From the NCBI GenBank assembly GCA_035649235.1, contig DASRJX010000156.1:1-9448 (forward strand): a stretch of 9,448 nt of DNA, written 5' to 3'. Both the position numbers and the translations under genes were made by a program. Origin of the DNA: DASRJX01 sp035649235. GTDB taxonomy: Bacteria > Acidobacteriota > Polarisedimenticolia > Gp22-AA2. Of the stretch, positions 6,928 to 9,448 are shown one piece after another; position 1 is the first letter of the stretch; the number at the start of each line of letters is the position of its first letter. The notes below the pieces were generated by a model that ran no database searches, was not told the origin of the DNA, and saw only the letters and a program-made list of their open reading frames with translations.

Positions 6928-7454
6928 CAGGCCGGCACGAGCTGCCAGTCGCCCTCCCGCATCCTCTTCTGGACTCTCTTCTTGATGAGACGCCTCTTGA
7001 GGACGCTGAGGTGTTCGATGAACAACTGTCCGTGCAGGTGATCGATCTCGTGGTTGAAGGCGCGCGCCAGGAGCTCGCGGCCCTCGAGTGTGCGGATCGT
7101 GCCGTCGAGATCCATCGCCTCGATGACGCAACGATCAGGACGCCGAACGCGCTCCGAGAAGCCTGGCAGACTCAGGCACCCCTCCTCCTCGACGTACGAT
7201 CCCGACACTTCGAGGATCCGCGGGTTGATCAGGATCAAAAGTTTCGCGGGATCCTCTCCCACGGTCAGGTCGACCACGGCGATCCGCTTGCCGACGCCCA
7301 CCTGGTTGGCGGCGAGTCCGACGCCGGGGGCGGCGTGCATGGTCTCGATCATGTCGCGCACCAGTCGCTCGATTTCAGGCGTGACGGCCGAGACTTCGGT
7401 CGTTTCTGTCAGGAGCACGTCGTGGGGATAGCGCAGGATCGGCAGGATCGCCAT
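6927..7454 (-). CDS. def: Peptide deformylase
   Basis: The 175-residue metalloenzyme removes the formyl group from the N-terminal methionine of new proteins. All three family motifs are present: GVGLAANQ at 44-51 (Q51), EGCLSLP at 91-97 (metal ligand C93) and HEIDH at 135-139 (metal ligands H135 and H139, catalytic E136). The EGCLS form and length suggest a type I enzyme close to E. coli Def (169 residues). A basic C-terminal helix (KRRLIKKRVQKRMR, 153-166) follows the catalytic core. It is the first gene of the co-directional series; the upstream FecR gene ends 72 bases away, and a candidate promoter lies immediately before the start. No Shine-Dalgarno precedes the ATG. Confidence 0.97.
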   Translation of the reverse strand: MAILPILRYPHDVLLTETTEVSAVTPEIERLVRDMIETMHAAPGVGLAANQVGVGKRIAVVDLTVGEDPAKLLILINPRILEVSGSYVEEEGCLSLPGFSERVRRPDRCVIEAMDLDGTIRTLEGRELLARAFNHEIDHLHGQLFIEHLSVLKRRLIKKRVQKRMREGDWQLVPA

Positions 7455-7463
7455 GGGCCCGCC

Positions 7464-7492
7464 TATCTACCACAGGGCACCAAAGCCGTCAA
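7464..7492 (-). promoter_or_regulatory. Candidate sigma70-type promoter for the def-fmt-rsmB series
   Basis: On the minus strand, TTGACG (7492-7487, five of six bases of the -35 consensus) is separated by exactly 17 bases from TAGATA (7469-7464). The -10 is weak: it keeps T1, A2 and A4 but lacks the final T. Only nine bases separate it from the def ATG, so the transcription start would fall about 0-3 bases before the start codon, making the mRNA leaderless or nearly so. That fits the absence of an SD before def. The location between the FecR stop and def is exactly where a promoter is expected, but no data confirm it. Confidence 0.45.
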
Positions 7493-7507
7493 GGAATGGT
7501 GCTCCGA

Positions 7508-7520
7508 GGGCCTCAGGCCC
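7508..7520 (-). terminator. GC-rich hairpin just after the FecR gene, possible weak terminator
   Basis: Read on the minus strand, GGGCC-TGA-GGCCC forms a perfect five-pair stem with a three-base loop, starting 7 bases after the FecR-gene stop codon; an alternative GCCTC/GAGGC pairing overlaps it. No run of T follows, so it is not a canonical intrinsic terminator. It could slow polymerase or stabilise the mRNA end between the FecR gene and def. In such GC-rich DNA, short hairpins also arise by chance. Confidence 0.3.
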
Positions 7521-7526
7521 GAGGCG

Positions 7527-9448
7527 TCAGCGCGACTCCTGCTTGGACTCGGCCGAGTCGTCGGGTGGAGGCGGACTGGGCGCGGGCTGCTTCTTCGAGG
7601 GCACGCGGCGAGGCGAGGTCGTGGCCCTTGGGGACGGCGTGGGCCGCTGCGGCTCCGAGGCTCTCGGAGGATTTGGCCGGGGCGCATTCGGGCGCCCCGG
7701 GGGTGGTGCTGCGGGCCCAGCCGGGTCCTTCGTGCGCGATCCTTCGAACAACCGTTCCATGGTCCGGCCCCGCGGGCGGTCGGGCGCTCCGGCGGGAGGG
7801 GTCGGCGCCGAGGGCGCTCGATCCTCGTCGGTCGCATCCGCTTTCTTGGGGCGTCCGTCGGCGCGGGTCTCCGGCGGCCGGTGGAACTCCCCCCGGCCGG
7901 GTTCGCCATGCCGTGCAGGACGCGACGGTATCGTCGTGAGAGGCGCCTGGGTGGGCGCCCTGGACGAAGGTGTCCCTCCGCGGGCAGGCGGAGTGATTCG
8001 CGGACCCGGCCTGGAGATCGTCCCTTGGCCCGGTTCGCCGGAGGGCGTCACGTCGGGAACCGCTTGCGGTCGAGGCCGTGTCATGGCCGGCGGTCCCGTC
8101 GGCCGGCGCGGGGCGCGGCGCTCGATGGCCCTGAAGTTCGCCAGCGATCCCCCCGGATCCTGGGCGATCGGCGGCGCGACGCGCGTGCGGCGCGCGACAT
8201 CGACGAGACCCACGGCTCGCTCCGGCTGCTTCGCCATCACCCGTGGATCGAACTGCGGCAGCCTCTGTGTCACGACAAGATCCGTGTTGCGAGGCAGCCG
8301 ATCGCCGCGGACCATGACAGTGTCGGAACCGCGCTGACCGAATCGCCCCGAGGGCACGAACTGCCAGCCGCGCGGATCCAGACGTCCGACGCTCACGGTG
8401 GGCCGGTTGACGACCCAGACGTCATGGAACACGGGGACGTTCCAGTAATTCAACGGACTCCAGCCGATGTAGGACGGTCCGACTGCGAAGCTGACCCAGC
8501 CGCCGCTCCACACCGCGCCCGGCATCCAGAACCAGCCGAGGTCGGCCGCATAGTCCCAGCGGCCGTAGTGATAGGGGGCCCAGCCCCACGGATCGTGCGA
8601 CACCCACACCCAGCTGTGCCGGCACCAGGACCAGTAACCGTGATGGTACGGGCTCCAGACGCCGGCGTAATGGGGACGCCAGACCATCCCATAGGTCGGG
8701 ATCGTGTGCCACGTCCCGTAGAGGGAGAGCTCCGTCGCGTAGGGATGGATCTCCTCGGGGAGATTCTCGTCGTATGTGCCGTCGTCCCCCTGGTGCAGGT
8801 AGGCGTCCGCGCGGTCGACGCAGAAGCGATCGAAATCGTCCAGCCGCTGCGTGTTGAAGCTGCGCGGGTTGCTCGGGTTGCGTCCGCTCTGGACGCTGCT
8901 GCGTTGCCCGCTGCGGATCAGCACCGATCCGCCGTCTCCGGAAAACTCGGCCACGCCGCCGAGCGACGACACGGTCGTGATCGCGCCGCCGGCATCGATG
9001 CGGAACGTGCCAGCCGAGAGGAGGTAGATGGAGCCGGCTTCCGTGTCGATCTGGAACACGGCGTCCGGATCCCCCGGATCGCGCGATTCCACGCGGATGC
9101 TCCCCTGCGCCAGGGCCAGCAGATTGGTCCGCTCGTAGCGATTCTGGACGTCGGCGAGGCTCTTGAACTCCAGCCGGGTGTCGCTGTCCATCCACACGAT
9201 CGACGAGTCCGCCAGCTCGATCTCAGCCCGACCTCCGGTCGTGGCGGCGCGGTCTCCAGCAACGACAGGGCTGTTGACGAGCCCCTCCACCACCTCGCCT
9301 TCCGAGACCTGCTCGATGGTCAGAGCCCCATCGACGTACCGGACCCGCGCGTAGGTGGCGCCGTTCTCGTCATCCGCCAGGACCGGCCCGCAAACGGCCG
9401 CGAGGACGGCGAACGGGAGGAGCCGACGGGCCCATCGTCGCCAACTAT
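7527..9448 (-). CDS. Secreted FecR-domain protein with aromatic repeats and a Pro/Arg-rich tail (N-terminus outside window)
   Basis: 639 residues are visible; the frame is open to the right edge and no start codon lies in the visible upstream part, so the start is beyond 9448. Visible order: a signal peptide with basic WRRWARR and hydrophobic LLPFAVLAAVCGPVLA, cleaved probably before DDENG (near 9374); a FecR-like beta domain (about 9290-8890; GDRAATTGGRAEIELADSS, then LGGVAEFSGDG and VLIRSGQ); a linker; an aromatic W/Y/H/G-rich region (about 8735-8430) with PWGWAPYHYGRW-type repeats, as in proteins annotated DUF6600; and a disordered tail of about 200 residues rich in Pro, Arg, Ala and Ser to the TGA at 7527. 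FecR domains occur in iron-signalling anti-sigma proteins, but this signal-peptide architecture without an adjacent sigma factor is different, so function is unknown. An envelope or extracellular structural role is inference. Confidence 0.88.
   Translation of the reverse strand, partial: SWRRWARRLLPFAVLAAVCGPVLADDENGATYARVRYVDGALTIEQVSEGEVVEGLVNSPVVAGDRAATTGGRAEIELADSSIVWMDSDTRLEFKSLADVQNRYERTNLLALAQGSIRVESRDPGDPDAVFQIDTEAGSIYLLSAGTFRIDAGGAITTVSSLGGVAEFSGDGGSVLIRSGQRSSVQSGRNPSNPRSFNTQRLDDFDRFCVDRADAYLHQGDDGTYDENLPEEIHPYATELSLYGTWHTIPTYGMVWRPHYAGVWSPYHHGYWSWCRHSWVWVSHDPWGWAPYHYGRWDYAADLGWFWMPGAVWSGGWVSFAVGPSYIGWSPLNYWNVPVFHDVWVVNRPTVSVGRLDPRGWQFVPSGRFGQRGSDTVMVRGDRLPRNTDLVVTQRLPQFDPRVMAKQPERAVGLVDVARRTRVAPPIAQDPGGSLANFRAIERRAPRRPTGPPAMTRPRPQAVPDVTPSGEPGQGTISRPGPRITPPARGGTPSSRAPTQAPLTTIPSRPARHGEPGRGEFHRPPETRADGRPKKADATDEDRAPSAPTPPAGAPDRPRGRTMERLFEGSRTKDPAGPAAPPPGRPNAPRPNPPRASEPQRPTPSPRATTSPRRVPSKKQPAPSPPPPDDSAESKQESR
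8505..8729 (-). repeat. Tandem 25-residue (75 bp) aromatic repeats inside the FecR protein
   Basis: Two clear units lie at 8654-8580 and 8579-8505, beginning SPYHHGYWSW and APYHYGRWDY; both read P-Y-H-x-G-x-W and later carry a WVWV or WFWM block, in exact 25-codon register. A more diverged unit at about 8729-8655 (YGTW, then YGMVW) precedes them, and a partial one follows (GGWVSF, then GWSPLNYW). DNA identity between units is low, so this is an old protein repeat, not a recent DNA duplication. Confidence 0.7.

Noticed and set aside
5821..7041. A 406-codon plus-strand frame opposite fmt and part of def
   Set aside because: It covers the complement of well-supported enzymes and shows no family motif.
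6928..7131. A 68-residue N-terminal extension of Fmt
   Set aside because: It runs out of frame through def and is Arg/Pro-rich. The Fmt family starts at MRILFMGTPEFAVP, whose ATG overlaps the def stop.
7527..9293. GTG at 9293 as the start of the FecR gene
   Set aside because: The frame stays open upstream and encodes a convincing signal peptide, so the true start is beyond the window edge.
9374..9446. FecR protein as a lipoprotein, because of the Cys in LAAVCG
   Set aside because: The residue before Cys is Val, which is unusual for a lipobox, and a better signal peptidase I site (VLA before DD) follows a few residues later.

Overview
This 9.4 kb window comes from a GC-rich, diderm (Gram-negative type) bacterium. 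The evidence for an outer membrane is a BamD-family protein, a WaaE-like core glycosyltransferase and a second GT-B glycosyltransferase, together with secreted and membrane-anchored proteins. A FecR protein with an aromatic repeat region and a long Pro/Arg-rich tail, plus the gene order, recall Acidobacteriota or a neighbouring phylum. That placement is a guess from protein style, not a phylogenetic result.

All ten genes I can support lie on the minus strand, so they read from the right edge to the left. At the right edge is an envelope protein with a FecR domain, truncated at its N-terminus by the window edge. After a short gap with a GC-rich hairpin and a candidate promoter comes a tightly packed nine-gene series: def (peptide deformylase), fmt (methionyl-tRNA formyltransferase), rsmB (16S rRNA C967 methyltransferase), a membrane-anchored protein with three PASTA domains, rpe (ribulose-phosphate 3-epimerase), a YbgC-type acyl-CoA thioesterase, a BamD-like protein without a lipobox cysteine, a family 2 glycosyltransferase resembling WaaE, and a family 4 glycosyltransferase cut by the left edge.

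Junctions are very short: shared-base TGATG twice, GTGA once, ATGAGTGA once, an about 50 bp overlap once, gaps of 1 and 8 bp, and one gap of 51 bp. This suggests one transcript with translational coupling, led by def. The right half handles initiator formyl-Met addition and removal and ribosome modification. The left half handles outer-membrane protein assembly and lipopolysaccharide core synthesis.

The most interesting points are: (1) a kinase-less PASTA protein between rsmB and rpe, close to the place where Bacillus-type genomes carry the PASTA kinase gene prkC; (2) a BamD homologue with a signal peptide but no lipidation cysteine; (3) a sigma70-like promoter so close to def that the transcript would be nearly leaderless; and (4) the FecR protein with exact 25-residue aromatic repeats. 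I see no mobile element, CRISPR array, RNA gene or phage gene, and no stretch of 300 bases without a gene. Most of the window is ordinary housekeeping.
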